A stretch of 46,243 bases of DNA from an uncultured Alphaproteobacteria bacterium. Its GTDB lineage: Bacteria > Pseudomonadota > Alphaproteobacteria > RF32 > CAG-239. The notes beneath the pieces were generated by a model. It was not told the origin of the DNA, searched no databases, and worked only from the letters and a program-made list of their open reading frames with translations. Both the position numbers and the translations under genes were made by a program. Positions within the stretch are counted from its first letter, which is position 1. Every line of letters starts with the position of its first letter. The DNA is taken from positions 1 through 46,243 of the forward strand of contig CALYAY010000002.1 in assembly GCA_944393695.1 (NCBI GenBank). The letters are read 5' to 3'. Shown in pieces: positions 34,884 through 44,204 of the stretch.

Positions 34884-36707
34884 TTATTCCATAACCTCTG
34901 GCTTGGCACGCTTGCGGGCAATCGGATCCAGAATACGTTTTCTCAGACGCAGGCTCTTAGGCGTAACTTCCAGAAGCTCATCTTCCTGAATATAAGCCAA
35001 CCCCTGTTCCAAAGTCAGCTTACGCGGCGGAATCAGGTCAATAGCCTCATCTTTGCCGGCCGCACGGATATTGGTAAGCTGTTTGGATTTGGTCGGATTA
35101 ACTTCCAAATCGTTGGGCTTGGTATGTTCCCCGATAATCATACCCACATAAACCGGAACATTGGCATCAATAAACATCGGCCCTCTGTCCTGAAGTTTCC
35201 ACAGCGAATAAGCAATGGCCGTACCGTTTTCCGATGAAATCAACACCCCGTTGCGACGACCTTCAATTTCGCCCTTATAAGGCTGATATTCCTTAAACAA
35301 ACGGTTCATGACGCCGGTACCGCGCGTATCAGTCAGAAACTCGGAATGATAACCGATAAGACCGCGGGAAGGCGCATTGAAAATCAGACGAACTTTATTG
35401 CCCAACTGAGAGGGAATCATCTCAATCAGCTCGGCTTTGCGGCGTCCGAGTTTTTCAACCACGGTACCGGAATATTCCTCATCAACATCAACCACGACTT
35501 CTTCAACCGGCTCCAGCAACTTGCCGTTTTCATCTTTTTTCATCAAAACCCGGGGACGGGAGATAGACAGTTCAAAGCCCTCACGGCGCATGGTTTCGAT
35601 TAAGACGCCGAGCTGAAGCTCACCCCTGCCGGCCACTTCAAATGAATCGCTTGATGCCGTACGCGAAATCTTAAGCGCAATATTGCCTTCGGCTTCTTTC
35701 TCAAGACGATCCCAAATAACGCGGGAAGTAACCTTATCACCTTCACGACCGGCCAAAGGTGAATCATTAACCGAAAAGGTCATGGCCAGAGTCGGAGGAT
35801 CAATCGGCTGAGCCTGAATGGCTTCCACAACTTCCGGAGCGCAAATAGTATCCGCCACCGTACCTTTGGCAATACCGGCAATAGCAACAATATCACCCGC
35901 CTGAGCCTCATCCAAAGCCACACGGTTCAAACCACGATAAGCCAGAATCTTAGCCACCCGGGTACGTTCGATTTCCTCACCCTTGCCGTTAAGCACCTTG
36001 ACCGTATCGTTAACCTTAAGACTGCCGGAATGAATTTTGCCGGTCAGCAGGCGGCCGATAAACTTGTTGGCTTCAAGCGTGGTCGCCAGCATGGAAAAAG
36101 GCTTGTCCGGTTCACAGACCGGTTCGGGAACATAAGAGCAAATCAGTTCAAACAGCGGCGTAAGATCCTTTTTCTCGTCACTTAAATCCTTAACCGCCCA
36201 ACCATTGCGCCCGGAAGCATAAAGAACCGGAAAATCAAGCTGCTTGTCATTGGCATTAAGACTGACAAACAAATCAAAAATCTCGTCCAGAACTTCATCC
36301 GGACGGGCATCCGGCTTATCGGCCTTATTAATAACAACAATCGGACAAAGACCGATTTTCAAGGCCTTACCCAAAACAAATTTGGTCTGGGGCATGGGGC
36401 CTTCGGACGAATCCACCAACAAAACCACACCGTCAACCATTGATAAAATACGTTCAACCTCACCGCCGAAATCTGCATGGCCCGGCGTATCTACAATATT
36501 AATACGCGTGCCTTTCCATTCAATGGAAGTACATTTGGAAAGAATCGTAATTCCTCTTTCTCTTTCCAATTCATTACTGTCCATAACGCAGTTTTCGACT
36601 TTTTGGTTTTCCCTGAAAGTGCCGCTTTGCTTCAACAATCCGTCAACCATTGTTGTTTTGCCGTGGTCAACATGGGCAATTATGGCAATATTTCTCATTT
36701 TCATCAT
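34884..36707 (-). CDS. typA: Ribosome-associated GTPase TypA/BipA
   Basis: The 607-residue translational GTPase shows the G motifs AHVDHGKTT, DTPGHADF and NKADKPDA and ends with the BipA-specific C-terminal domain (ENGTAIAYSLWKLQDRGPM, GMIIGEH). BipA acts on the ribosome during assembly and stress, especially at low temperature. Full length for the family. AGGAAAG precedes the first ATG. The 247-base gap upstream (36708-36954) holds its promoter region; I see nothing else in it. Confidence 0.96.
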   Translation of the reverse strand: MMKMRNIAIIAHVDHGKTTMVDGLLKQSGTFRENQKVENCVMDSNELERERGITILSKCTSIEWKGTRINIVDTPGHADFGGEVERILSMVDGVVLLVDSSEGPMPQTKFVLGKALKIGLCPIVVINKADKPDARPDEVLDEIFDLFVSLNANDKQLDFPVLYASGRNGWAVKDLSDEKKDLTPLFELICSYVPEPVCEPDKPFSMLATTLEANKFIGRLLTGKIHSGSLKVNDTVKVLNGKGEEIERTRVAKILAYRGLNRVALDEAQAGDIVAIAGIAKGTVADTICAPEVVEAIQAQPIDPPTLAMTFSVNDSPLAGREGDKVTSRVIWDRLEKEAEGNIALKISRTASSDSFEVAGRGELQLGVLIETMRREGFELSISRPRVLMKKDENGKLLEPVEEVVVDVDEEYSGTVVEKLGRRKAELIEMIPSQLGNKVRLIFNAPSRGLIGYHSEFLTDTRGTGVMNRLFKEYQPYKGEIEGRRNGVLISSENGTAIAYSLWKLQDRGPMFIDANVPVYVGMIIGEHTKPNDLEVNPTKSKQLTNIRAAGKDEAIDLIPPRKLTLEQGLAYIQEDELLEVTPKSLRLRKRILDPIARKRAKPEVME

Positions 36708-36954
36708 TAGTTTCTTTCCTAAGTGGTCGCCCGGTCACAAAGACCGCCAACCTGATATATGATAAAAGCTTTATTTTTTTCAGCATAAAAAAACATCATA
36801 GGAATTTATATGCCGTTCCTAAGTTGCCTTTACAATAACAAGTTATTTTTATTTTTCAAGAAAAAGTAATAAAAATCATAATGTTTTAAATGCTTGTTAA
36901 CCTGTTGGTGCCATTATTAAATTAAATCATGTATAATTATAAAAACTTATAACT

Positions 36955-37245
36955 ATGAATACATTAATTATTATCTTTATCGGCAGTATTTGTTTGCTGG
37001 TTGCACAAAAAATCCTAAGTTTAAGATTTCCCAAGAATTGGCTTTTGATCTTAATAAAAGGAATCTCCTTTGTCGCAATCATTCTTTCCGGATTCTTATG
37101 GATTATTCTCAATGCAAATGTCTTTAAGGATTCAAACGGCTGGACAGCTGCCTGTGTGTTTGTTGTGGCTCTTCCGTGGATTATTGATAATCTCTTGGGC
37201 ACGGAAAAAGCCGGAGACAAACCGTCTGAAAATGTAGCGCTATGA
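36955..37245 (+). CDS. Small unidentified membrane protein
   Basis: A 96-residue protein with hydrophobic segments at about residues 3-20, 30-52 and 60-80, ending in a polar tail (GTEKAGDKPSENVAL). I do not recognise it. It stands alone between typA (opposite) and Cys-rich gene B, with its own terminator directly after. The ribosome-binding site is weak. It could be real given the terminator, but the assignment of function is open. Confidence 0.5.
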   Translation: MNTLIIIFIGSICLLVAQKILSLRFPKNWLLILIKGISFVAIILSGFLWIILNANVFKDSNGWTAACVFVVALPWIIDNLLGTEKAGDKPSENVAL

Positions 37246-37259
37246 AAATTATTAGGAAG

Positions 37260-37307
37260 AGCAAAGGCTTAATTTCTGTTTAGGGGAAATTGAGCCTTTG
37301 CTTTTTT
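37260..37307 (+). terminator. Terminator after the small membrane protein
   Basis: AGCAAAGGCTTAATTTC (37260-37276) and GAAATTGAGCCTTTGCT (37286-37302) pair with one mismatch around a nine-base loop and are followed by a T run. This shows that the preceding short gene is transcribed as a unit. Confidence 0.85.
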
Positions 37308-37319
37308 AGTTTAAATTCT

Positions 37320-37370
37320 GGTCTTTAGGTTAAAATAGTGATTTACAACACAAGAATTTTCTGTTATTAT
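37320..37370 (+). promoter_or_regulatory. Promoter of Cys-rich gene B (shared family promoter)
   Basis: TTTACA (37342-37347) and TATTAT (37365-37370) are 17 bases apart, and the upstream block GGTCTTTAGGTTAAAATAGT starts at 37320. This is the best -10 match of the three family promoters. Confidence 0.72.
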
Positions 37371-37413
37371 AAGATTCGTGAAGACAAATGTAATTAATAA
37401 CAGAGGTGCTATT

Positions 37414-39585
37414 ATGATGAATAAGACTATACTCATGTTGTCGGTTTCGTGCATGTCTTTTATTGCCGGAACTGATTTGTGTTACGCCGGTTTTAATCCT
37501 TATGATACACCTCCGGTATTAAGCGCGGTCATGCTTAAATCACATGTTTCTACACACACTTCACACCTCACGGCCGCTCATTTGTCTTCACTCGAAGATT
37601 TTGCCGAACTTACTCTCCCTGAAAACTCAGGGAGAGGCAGAGAGGGTTTCAAACCCTCCCTTACCCTCCCTAAATCTTTAGGGAGGGAAGAAAAAACAAA
37701 ACTGTCATCCTCGGGTTTAACCCGAGGATCCAGGTGGAATAAATCAGCTGCTTTATTTGACCAGGATACTCCAATCAAGTTGGAGTATGACATTGAAAGA
37801 AATACCTCTTCCTTGAGGGGCAGGAGGAAAGAAAACAATCCAGTGAATTGTTTTCTGACGACTGGGGCAGAACTGTTAATTTGCGACCCAGCGACAGCGA
37901 CGGAAGCAAATGTTACAGTTGCTGCTGACCGCAGCAAGTTAGTGTTGCCCTTTCAGCAACACTTACGCAGCCAGACGGGGCAGGGTGAGGGTGACAATAA
38001 ACTCGTCCAACTTGCAGCGGCGTGTTTTGTGACTGACACCAGTGGTTGTTCGGGGAATGAGTTCGTGGGGAATAATGCTGATGAGGATGACGGCGGGGTG
38101 CCTCCCGGCGGTGATGATTATGAGCTGGATAATGACAAACGCTGCATAGAAGAAGGTTATACCCTGACATCCTGTCCGGAAGGTTATGAACCTTACAATT
38201 ATTGTCCTTATGACAATACTTATTTTGAGAAATGCGTTTCTTCCTGTCCTTCAAATTATGTAACCTGTGAAGAGCCATATTACGGTGTGGGAGAGGCCTG
38301 CGACGGAAAATATGCTTCCTGTGAATGCACGCCCTGCGATGCGGGATATGATTATACCACCATTCCCGATGGTTATGTTCAGGACGGTGAGGCTTGCTTA
38401 GACTGTGACGATAAGACCAAATACAAAATTAAACCCAATCCGTGTGACGGGTATATGGATTGCGGAAATATGGGGCCGGAAATCGGCGCAAACTCCTGCC
38501 AATCAGGAAACCAGATAAAATATGATAACTGCAAGCCCTGTCCCAATCTCGGCACCCTCACCAACTGCCCGGCACCCTATACCTGCACCTATGAGGAATG
38601 TTCCGGCCTCTGGTATAAAACCGGCTGCCAACCCGGATATGATTGGGATGCAAGCTCCCAAACTTGTACCACCCAATGCGAAAACAGATGTTCCGAAGAC
38701 AGCTGTCCGGCTCCGTTTATTTGCAATCGCGAAGAATGTTCAGGCAAATATTGCAAAACTGGCTGCCAATCCGGCTATATCTGGAATGCTGCAACGCAGA
38801 GCTGCACCAAAGAATGTAAAGACAGCTGTCCGAGTGGCTATTCCGAAAAGGAAATGTCTTGTAAATACGGAACAGAAACCATCACTACCGAACTTTGTGG
38901 CAAAACCTGTTACAAATGTAAAACCCCGACTTGTTCAAACGGATTGTTTTACGATTCTACGTGGGATGATTGTGTTTGTCCTGGCCGAGGATCATCATCT
39001 AACAGCAGTCCATGTATGCTCGGACCGATTGATGCAGCAAACAATTGCTGCACAGATACTTACGGAATCGTTTGCCTTTGGTGTAAGGAACCATTTTACT
39101 ATGTATATTCGGATTATAGCTACAGCACACGGCAATTAAGCGGCAAGGGAGAACCTGTCGGAATTATTTTGGGAATGACCGAACGACAGACAACTAGCAC
39201 GACCATAATAGAAAAACCAAATTCATCATGGATTTATAGTCATACCCAAATGAGAATTGCCGCATTAGACTATCCTGATGAAACAATGACCTTTGATGAG
39301 GCAGAAGCTTATTGCACCAGCTATGCCCCATCAGGATTTGAGTCCGGAAGCTGGATAATCGACGGTACTGCTGTCACACATTATATGCTTTACCGAGACA
39401 CCATCGGAGACCCTGTGAGAACTCCTTATGAAAACCCCTGCTTCTGGGTATCATCTGATGATTGTGCTTTCTTCCGGGATCATCAAGTTTGGAGACAACA
39501 GCGCTATTCACCTGCTTCGGTTTTATGTAGTATACCTTTTTACAACAGAGCAGATCTGATTGAAAAACTGAAATATGTTGAATAA
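37414..39585 (+). CDS. Cys-rich modular secreted protein B with a lectin-like/DUF1566-like C-terminus
   Basis: The product (about 723 residues) shares its signal peptide and first 90 residues almost exactly with protein A. A spacer of about 100 extra residues, coded by several palindromic repeats, precedes the shared AAACFVTDT..CSGNEF module. The Cys-rich stalk has two EECSGxxxKTGCQ repeats and a further variant. The C-terminal 170 residues replace the beta-helix of A: FDEAEAYCTSYAPSGFESGSW and FWVSSDDCAFF resemble DUF1566/lectin-like folds and the end of protein D. It is probably exported to the surface; function unknown. The start at 37414 follows AGAGGTG. Confidence 0.8.
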   Translation: MMNKTILMLSVSCMSFIAGTDLCYAGFNPYDTPPVLSAVMLKSHVSTHTSHLTAAHLSSLEDFAELTLPENSGRGREGFKPSLTLPKSLGREEKTKLSSSGLTRGSRWNKSAALFDQDTPIKLEYDIERNTSSLRGRRKENNPVNCFLTTGAELLICDPATATEANVTVAADRSKLVLPFQQHLRSQTGQGEGDNKLVQLAAACFVTDTSGCSGNEFVGNNADEDDGGVPPGGDDYELDNDKRCIEEGYTLTSCPEGYEPYNYCPYDNTYFEKCVSSCPSNYVTCEEPYYGVGEACDGKYASCECTPCDAGYDYTTIPDGYVQDGEACLDCDDKTKYKIKPNPCDGYMDCGNMGPEIGANSCQSGNQIKYDNCKPCPNLGTLTNCPAPYTCTYEECSGLWYKTGCQPGYDWDASSQTCTTQCENRCSEDSCPAPFICNREECSGKYCKTGCQSGYIWNAATQSCTKECKDSCPSGYSEKEMSCKYGTETITTELCGKTCYKCKTPTCSNGLFYDSTWDDCVCPGRGSSSNSSPCMLGPIDAANNCCTDTYGIVCLWCKEPFYYVYSDYSYSTRQLSGKGEPVGIILGMTERQTTSTTIIEKPNSSWIYSHTQMRIAALDYPDETMTFDEAEAYCTSYAPSGFESGSWIIDGTAVTHYMLYRDTIGDPVRTPYENPCFWVSSDDCAFFRDHQVWRQQRYSPASVLCSIPFYNRADLIEKLKYVE
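37642..37975 (+). repeat. Cluster of in-frame palindromic repeats inside gene B
   Basis: Three perfect hairpins lie in the translated spacer: GAGGGTTT-C-AAACCCTC (37642-37658), CCCTCCCTAAA/TTTAGGGAGGG (37664-37687) and ATCCTCGGGTT/AACCCGAGGAT (37707-37729). A fourth element around AGTGTTGC/GCAACACT (37941-37963) with flanks recurs in gene C at 45157-45179. They encode runs such as PKSLGREE and SSSGLTRGSRW and keep the frame open. Confidence 0.85.
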
Positions 39586-39598
39586 TAAAAAAGAAAGA

Positions 39599-39628
39599 AA
39601 AAGGTTCCGTTTTTCTGCGGAACCTTTT
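39599..39628. terminator. Terminator between gene B and the PfkB kinase
   Basis: AAAAGGTTCCG (39599-39609) and CGGAACCTTTT (39618-39628) form a perfect stem. It serves rightward gene B and the leftward kinase gene ending at 39634. Confidence 0.85.
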
Positions 39629-39633
39629 GATTA

Positions 39634-40659
39634 TCATAGAGTCTTGCCATATTTCACCAGATTATTACGAACATAACCGCGAAGCGAAGTTTCGGGCCGG
39701 GCACCGTAATGGCTGATAATTTCGGCCGCAGCCAAACCGCCAATCATGGCACAAGTGCCGATACTGCGGTTGTTAAGCAACCCATAGAGAAAACCGGCCG
39801 CATACAAATCTCCAGCTCCGGTGGTATCAACCACATTTTCAACCGTCTCGGATTCGACAAAGGTCTTAACCCGGCCGCTGACTACAACCGACCCCTTGAT
39901 ATTGCGGGTAATGGCGGCAATGTCGACCATCGGCTTTATCAAATCAAGATTATGCTCAAAATCATCGCTTTCAAACAAAGAATTAAGTTCTTCCTCATTG
40001 CCGAAGAGAATATCGACATGATTTTGAATCAGGTCAAGAAATTCACTGCGATGGCGTTCCACACAAGACTTGTCCGACAGGCTGAAAACAAAATCCCGGT
40101 TATGCTTGTGAGCCAATTCGGCCGCTTTCAAAATGGCAGCTTTGGCTGCTTCTTCCTCCCACAGATAACCTTCCACATAAGTCATGCGGGCTGACTGAAT
40201 AGTTTTTTCATCAATATCTTCAACGCTCAGATGTGTAGAAGCGCCGAGATAAGTAAACATGGAGCGTTCGGCATCAGGCGTAACCAAAACGATACTGCGC
40301 CCGGTTGAAGGCCCCTGCGTCAGCGGCGGGGTAAAAAAGTCAATACCAGTGGCACCGATATCACGGCTGAAAGCCTGTCCCAATGCATCATCATGAACTT
40401 TTCCGATAAAAGCACAGGCCAGCCCCAGAGAAGCCATCCCGGCCACGGTATTGGCCGCCGAACCTCCGGAAACCTCACGCTGGGGAACTATATCCTGATA
40501 AATCTTGCCGGCAGAAAGCGCATCAAGCAACACCATTCCTCCCTTGGGAAGACTGCGTTCGGTCAGAAAACGGTCACCGATTTTAGCCATAACATCAACA
40601 ATGGCATTGCCAATGCCGACAACATCGTAAAAAGTGGAATCGTTGTGTTTGGAACTCAT
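39634..40659 (-). CDS. PfkB-family kinase, probable adenosine kinase
   Basis: The 341-residue protein has the N-terminal GIGNAIVDVMA motif, the GGSAANTVAG substrate motif and the DTTGAGDLYAAGFLYG motif with the catalytic Asp. This layout matches the adenosine kinase-like branch found in many Alphaproteobacteria, which phosphorylates adenosine to AMP; sugar kinase activity cannot be excluded. Full length for the family. A terminator lies directly beyond its stop. Confidence 0.88.
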   Translation of the reverse strand: MSSKHNDSTFYDVVGIGNAIVDVMAKIGDRFLTERSLPKGGMVLLDALSAGKIYQDIVPQREVSGGSAANTVAGMASLGLACAFIGKVHDDALGQAFSRDIGATGIDFFTPPLTQGPSTGRSIVLVTPDAERSMFTYLGASTHLSVEDIDEKTIQSARMTYVEGYLWEEEAAKAAILKAAELAHKHNRDFVFSLSDKSCVERHRSEFLDLIQNHVDILFGNEEELNSLFESDDFEHNLDLIKPMVDIAAITRNIKGSVVVSGRVKTFVESETVENVVDTTGAGDLYAAGFLYGLLNNRSIGTCAMIGGLAAAEIISHYGARPETSLRGYVRNNLVKYGKTL

Positions 40660-40720
40660 TGTATCCTCGTGTTTATTGTTATTCGGATATAATTTAATCT
40701 ATTAATCTTTATTTCGCAAT

Positions 40721-40747
40721 AAAAAAACCTTCGGTAAGCCGAAGGTT
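40721..40747 (-). terminator. Terminator of the ferredoxin gene
   Basis: Read leftward, AACCTTCGG and CCGAAGGTT (40726-40747) form a nine-base stem with a four-base loop, then seven T. It lies 19 bases beyond the ferredoxin stop. Confidence 0.85.
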
Positions 40748-40766
40748 CAGTTCTTTTACAAACCGT

Positions 40767-41006
40767 TTATTCGTTGGCATTCGGCCATTCTTTGGCTTTC
40801 TCGGCATTAAATTTGATGTCTGCTTCGGAAGCCTCGTCTTCGGTAGTAATGGCACCCTGCGGGCATTCGGAAATGCAAACGCCGCATTCAATGCAGGTAT
40901 CGGGATCAATAACCATCTGGCTGTCACCCTCATGAAAAGCGTCAACCGGACACACAGACACGCAGGATCTGCACTTGATGCAGGAATCATTAACAATAGA
41001 AGCCAT
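40767..41006 (-). CDS. 2[4Fe-4S] ferredoxin
   Basis: The 79-residue protein has two cluster motifs, CIKCRSCVSVCP and CIECGVCISECP, each binding one 4Fe-4S cluster, and an acidic C-terminal tail. It is an electron carrier in the cytosol; low-potential 2[4Fe-4S] ferredoxins of this size fit an anaerobic lifestyle. AGGAG before the ATG at 41006 decides the start; a frame 12 codons longer is open. It stands alone between the PfkB kinase and htpG. Confidence 0.9.
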   Translation of the reverse strand: MASIVNDSCIKCRSCVSVCPVDAFHEGDSQMVIDPDTCIECGVCISECPQGAITTEDEASEADIKFNAEKAKEWPNANE

Positions 41007-41091
41007 TTTATATTCTCCTAAATATTCAGCATTAAACTTCACTCTAAATTTACTCAGATTATTTATAAAATCAAGTATTTTATTTTACGGT

Positions 41092-41120
41092 GTTGCGAAA
41101 TTGATTTCCGGGCCCCATAT
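41092..41120 (+). promoter_or_regulatory. Heat-shock (RpoH) type promoter of htpG
   Basis: GTTGCGAAA at 41092-41100 and CCCCATAT at 41113-41120, 12 bases apart, match the sigma-32 pattern CTTGAAA-N13-CCCCAT quite well, 37 bases before the htpG start. Confidence 0.65.
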
Positions 41121-41156
41121 AATATAGGACAATACTAGTTTCGGAAGGAGTAAAAA

Positions 41157-42998
41157 ATGTCGGATAAAATGGAATTCAGAGCCGAAGTAAACAAAATGCT
41201 GGATATTGTGATTAACTCGCTGTATTCGGAAAAACAGATTTTTCTGCGGGAATTGATTTCTAACGCCAGCGACGCCTGTGATAAGCTGAAATATCTGGTG
41301 CTGACGCATCCGGACCTGGCCAAAAGTGCCGCCAACCTGCAAATCAAAATTCTGCCTGACGCCGAAAAGAACACCCTGAAAATCAGCGATAACGGCATCG
41401 GCATGAACCGCGATGACCTGATTAACCACCTGGGAACCATTGCCAAATCAGGCACCGCCGATTTTGTAAAAAACGTAAAAGACAACGGCTCCGGCATTGA
41501 TTTAATCGGACAGTTCGGCGTCGGGTTTTATTCGGCGTTTATGGTTGCGGAAAAAGTCGAAATCCTAACCCGTAAAGCCGGCGAAGACAAAGCCTGGAAA
41601 TGGATTTCAAACGGAACGGACGGTTTTGAAATCAGCGAGGCTCAAAAAGAAAGCAACGGCACGGAAATCACCCTGTTTCTGAAAGAAGCTGAAAAACAAT
41701 ACACCGACACGATTTACCTGCGCCAGATTATCCGGTTGTATTCCGACCACATCGGCTACCCGATTGTGCTCAATCTCGGCAAAGCCGGAGAAGAAACCGT
41801 CAACACCGGCTCGGCGCTATGGGCCCGCAATAAAGCAGAAATCACCAAAGACCAGTACAACGAATTTTATCACCATGTTTCCAAAAACTTTGACGAACCG
41901 TGGATGACTTTGCATTTCAAGGCCGAGGGAAATCTGGAATACACGGGACTGTTGTTTATCCCCTCAACCCAGCCCTATGATTTGTTTCAGCCTGACCGCA
42001 AAAACGGCCTGAAACTTTATGTCAACAGGGTGTTTATTTCAGACAAGGTAGAAGAACTGCTGCCCAATTACCTGCGCTTTGTAAAAGGTATTGTCGACAG
42101 TTCTGACCTGCCTTTGAACATCTCGCGTGAAATGCTGCAGCAAAATCCGCTGGTTGCCAAAATCAGAAACGGAATTGTCGGCCGGATTTTAAAAGAGCTG
42201 AAAAACCGGATCGGAAAATATGATGACTACATGACCTTCTGGAACGCTTTCGGCGCCGCTTTTAAAGAAGGTATCTATGAGGATTTCGGCAATCGGGAAG
42301 AAATTGCCTCGCTGTCAATGTTCCATTCAACCTCTGACCAAAACAAACTGACAACCCTTGATGATTATATCAGCCGGATGAAACCTGAACAAAAGGCAAT
42401 TTATTACATCACCGGCGACGACGTTAAGGTTGCAGACAACAATCCTCAGCTGGAAGCATTTAAGGCCAACGGCATTGAGGTTTTGCTGCTGGTTGACCCG
42501 ATTGACGAGTTTTGGCCGCAGGTTTTGACCAAATACAAAGATAAGGAAATCAAGCATGTCAGCCAGGCAAAAGACGAATTTAAGCCGGTGCGCGACAATG
42601 CCGTCAAAGCCAAAGATGAAGACTTGCAAAAGCTGACTGATTTCATGGCCAAGGAACTGAACGGCGAAGTTGCCAAAGTAACGGTTACGGAAAAACTGAC
42701 CACCAGCCCGGTCAGCCTGACGGTGGAAGACGGACAAATGAGCATTCATCTGGAAAGATTAATGCGCAGTCATCAGCAACAAACCGCCTTTGCCAGCCTG
42801 CGGGTTTTGGAAGTCAACCCCTATCATCCGCTGATTATCAAGCTGGCAGAAGCCGTCGGCAACAAAGCACAAAAACAAAAACTATCAGATATGACCAGAA
42901 TGTTGTACGACCAGGCACTGATTGCCGAAGGCGAAGCGATTAAAAATCCGTCGTTTTTTGCCGAAAAGCTCAGCGAATACATGGCCGCTTCATTCTAA
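41157..42998 (+). CDS. htpG: Chaperone HtpG (Hsp90)
   Basis: The 613-residue Hsp90 begins with the family start FRAEVNKMLDIVINSLYS and carries the ATP-binding motifs ELISNASDACDKL, ISDNGIGMN and GQFGVGFYSAFMVA, followed by the middle domain with the catalytic Arg region (NISREMLQQNP) and the C-terminal dimerisation domain. It is a general ATP-dependent chaperone. GGAAGGAG lies seven bases before the ATG. A heat-shock type promoter precedes it and a terminator follows it. Confidence 0.97.
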   Translation: MSDKMEFRAEVNKMLDIVINSLYSEKQIFLRELISNASDACDKLKYLVLTHPDLAKSAANLQIKILPDAEKNTLKISDNGIGMNRDDLINHLGTIAKSGTADFVKNVKDNGSGIDLIGQFGVGFYSAFMVAEKVEILTRKAGEDKAWKWISNGTDGFEISEAQKESNGTEITLFLKEAEKQYTDTIYLRQIIRLYSDHIGYPIVLNLGKAGEETVNTGSALWARNKAEITKDQYNEFYHHVSKNFDEPWMTLHFKAEGNLEYTGLLFIPSTQPYDLFQPDRKNGLKLYVNRVFISDKVEELLPNYLRFVKGIVDSSDLPLNISREMLQQNPLVAKIRNGIVGRILKELKNRIGKYDDYMTFWNAFGAAFKEGIYEDFGNREEIASLSMFHSTSDQNKLTTLDDYISRMKPEQKAIYYITGDDVKVADNNPQLEAFKANGIEVLLLVDPIDEFWPQVLTKYKDKEIKHVSQAKDEFKPVRDNAVKAKDEDLQKLTDFMAKELNGEVAKVTVTEKLTTSPVSLTVEDGQMSIHLERLMRSHQQQTAFASLRVLEVNPYHPLIIKLAEAVGNKAQKQKLSDMTRMLYDQALIAEGEAIKNPSFFAEKLSEYMAASF

Positions 42999-43010
42999 AC
43001 CGTCAAAATC

Positions 43011-43047
43011 AGCAAAAACTCCGCCCGTTGGACGGAGTTTTTTTGCT
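43011..43047. terminator. Terminator between htpG and protein D
   Basis: AGCAAAAACTCCG and CGGAGTTTTTTTGCT form a long A/T-flanked stem around CCCGTTGGA. It can act in both directions, ending htpG (42998) and the leftward gene D (stop at 43057). Confidence 0.85.
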
Positions 43048-43056
43048 CGAAAAGAA

Positions 43057-43896
43057 CTAAAATTCAAGAACAGGCCGGACCTCGTAGCTTCCATCCTTGT
43101 AGCCGCTAGCCACCCCATAGTTGCCTATTGACCCGGAATCGGTGCTGAAATACGAGACAAACGCGAGGCAGCGCTTGCCACCCTCGTACTCGGAAGACGA
43201 CCAGATGCGGATATTTTTTCCTATCCTAGTACCACTAACCAGGCCATAACCAATATTAACCAGCTCCATATTGTTATAAATACTGGTCAGAATACCGGCA
43301 GCTGGTAAACACCAATCGCCTACATTTGTTCCTTCGGTTTTATATTCGTGAGCTGCCACGGCAGCCGGGTATGAGCCACCAGCGGCAAGAATTTTGTCCG
43401 TATTTGCACAACTGGCTAAATCATAACTCGCGCTACCATCGGTAGTGAAATTGGTCAAGGTCGGAATATCAACATCGTCCGGTCCCCATTCATAATTGCC
43501 GATACTACCCAAAGCCATGACCTGCCCATGTCCCTGTCCGTCAACATAAACCACCACACCAATCGGGGTTTTAGAGCTGTCCAAAGATACGGAACAGGAT
43601 TTATCAGAATAATAGATATTGCCAATCTGGCAGTTTTTATTACCGCCTCCGACACCGCCTTCTTCAATCACCTTCTTGATTTCGGTTATCTCGGTGGTAA
43701 TCTCTGTTACTTTGTTTTTTATGTCTGTCAAAGTGCAATTCCAGGCATTGCCAAACGGGCACTTAATCCCACCTTCACAGGATGAGGAACTTTCATATCC
43801 CAAACTTGAACAACTTGGCGTCGGGATACAGGCGGCATAAACACTGCCCGCACTTATCACCATTACCCCCGCACTCGCCAATAATATCTTTCTCAT
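43057..43896 (-). CDS. Secreted protein D with short coiled coil and DUF1566/Lcl-like C-terminal domain
   Basis: The product is about 279 residues long. The start at 43896 follows AAAGGAG; upstream codons of the open frame (coding WIPGQAGND) come from a palindromic repeat and are not part of it. A signal peptide (ending VYA) leads to a Cys-containing segment (CIPTPSCSSLGY, CPFGNAWNC), a coiled coil (IKNKVTEITTEITEIKKVIEE) and a C-terminal domain with TPIGVVVYVDG, GDWCLPAAGIL, IWSSSEYEGG and YEVRPVLEF, the pattern of the DUF1566/Lcl family of surface proteins. The C-terminal domain resembles the end of protein B. Probably a surface or adhesin-like protein; function unknown. Confidence 0.78.
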   Translation of the reverse strand: MRKILLASAGVMVISAGSVYAACIPTPSCSSLGYESSSSCEGGIKCPFGNAWNCTLTDIKNKVTEITTEITEIKKVIEEGGVGGGNKNCQIGNIYYSDKSCSVSLDSSKTPIGVVVYVDGQGHGQVMALGSIGNYEWGPDDVDIPTLTNFTTDGSASYDLASCANTDKILAAGGSYPAAVAAHEYKTEGTNVGDWCLPAAGILTSIYNNMELVNIGYGLVSGTRIGKNIRIWSSSEYEGGKRCLAFVSYFSTDSGSIGNYGVASGYKDGSYEVRPVLEF

Positions 43897-43944
43897 AGTC
43901 CTTCTCCTTTTTATATTAGTTATTAATAATATTTGTTTTTTTAT

Positions 43945-44150
43945 GTCATTCCCGGCTTGACCGGGAATCCAGGTCAAACAAATCAGCTTCTTCTCCTTTC
44001 TCTCCTCTCCCGTTACCTCTCCCTTGAGGGGAGAGGTCGCCCTGCCAAGGGCGGGTGAGGGTGATAAAATAAACTGTCATCCCTCGTTCAGCGCCAGTCT
44101 GAACGTCAAGGGATCTTCCTTGTTGCTCTCTCCCCTTTCAAAAGGGGAGA
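43945..44150. repeat. Intergenic cluster of palindromic repeats between genes D and C
   Basis: This 308-base gap holds no gene. It contains at least four hairpins: ATTCCCGG/CCGGGAAT (43948-43968) within GTCATTCCCGG...AATCCAG; CCTCTCCC/GGGAGAGG (44016-44036); an imperfect one at 44079-44114 with ATCCCT/AGGGAT outer arms; and TCTCCCCTTT/AAAGGGGAGA (44129-44150). The element at 43945 is of the same type as the one at 37704-37733 in gene B. One or more may also terminate gene C, whose stop is at 44205. Confidence 0.8.
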
Positions 44151-44204
44151 CGGAGGGGGCAAATACCAGCCGCTTCATTCTCCCCACAAGAAAAGAGCAA
44201 TCCC

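Noticed and set aside
37414..43896. Lectin-like C-termini of B and D as targets of a diversity-generating retroelement
   Set aside because: No reverse transcriptase gene and no template/variable repeat pair were seen in the window.
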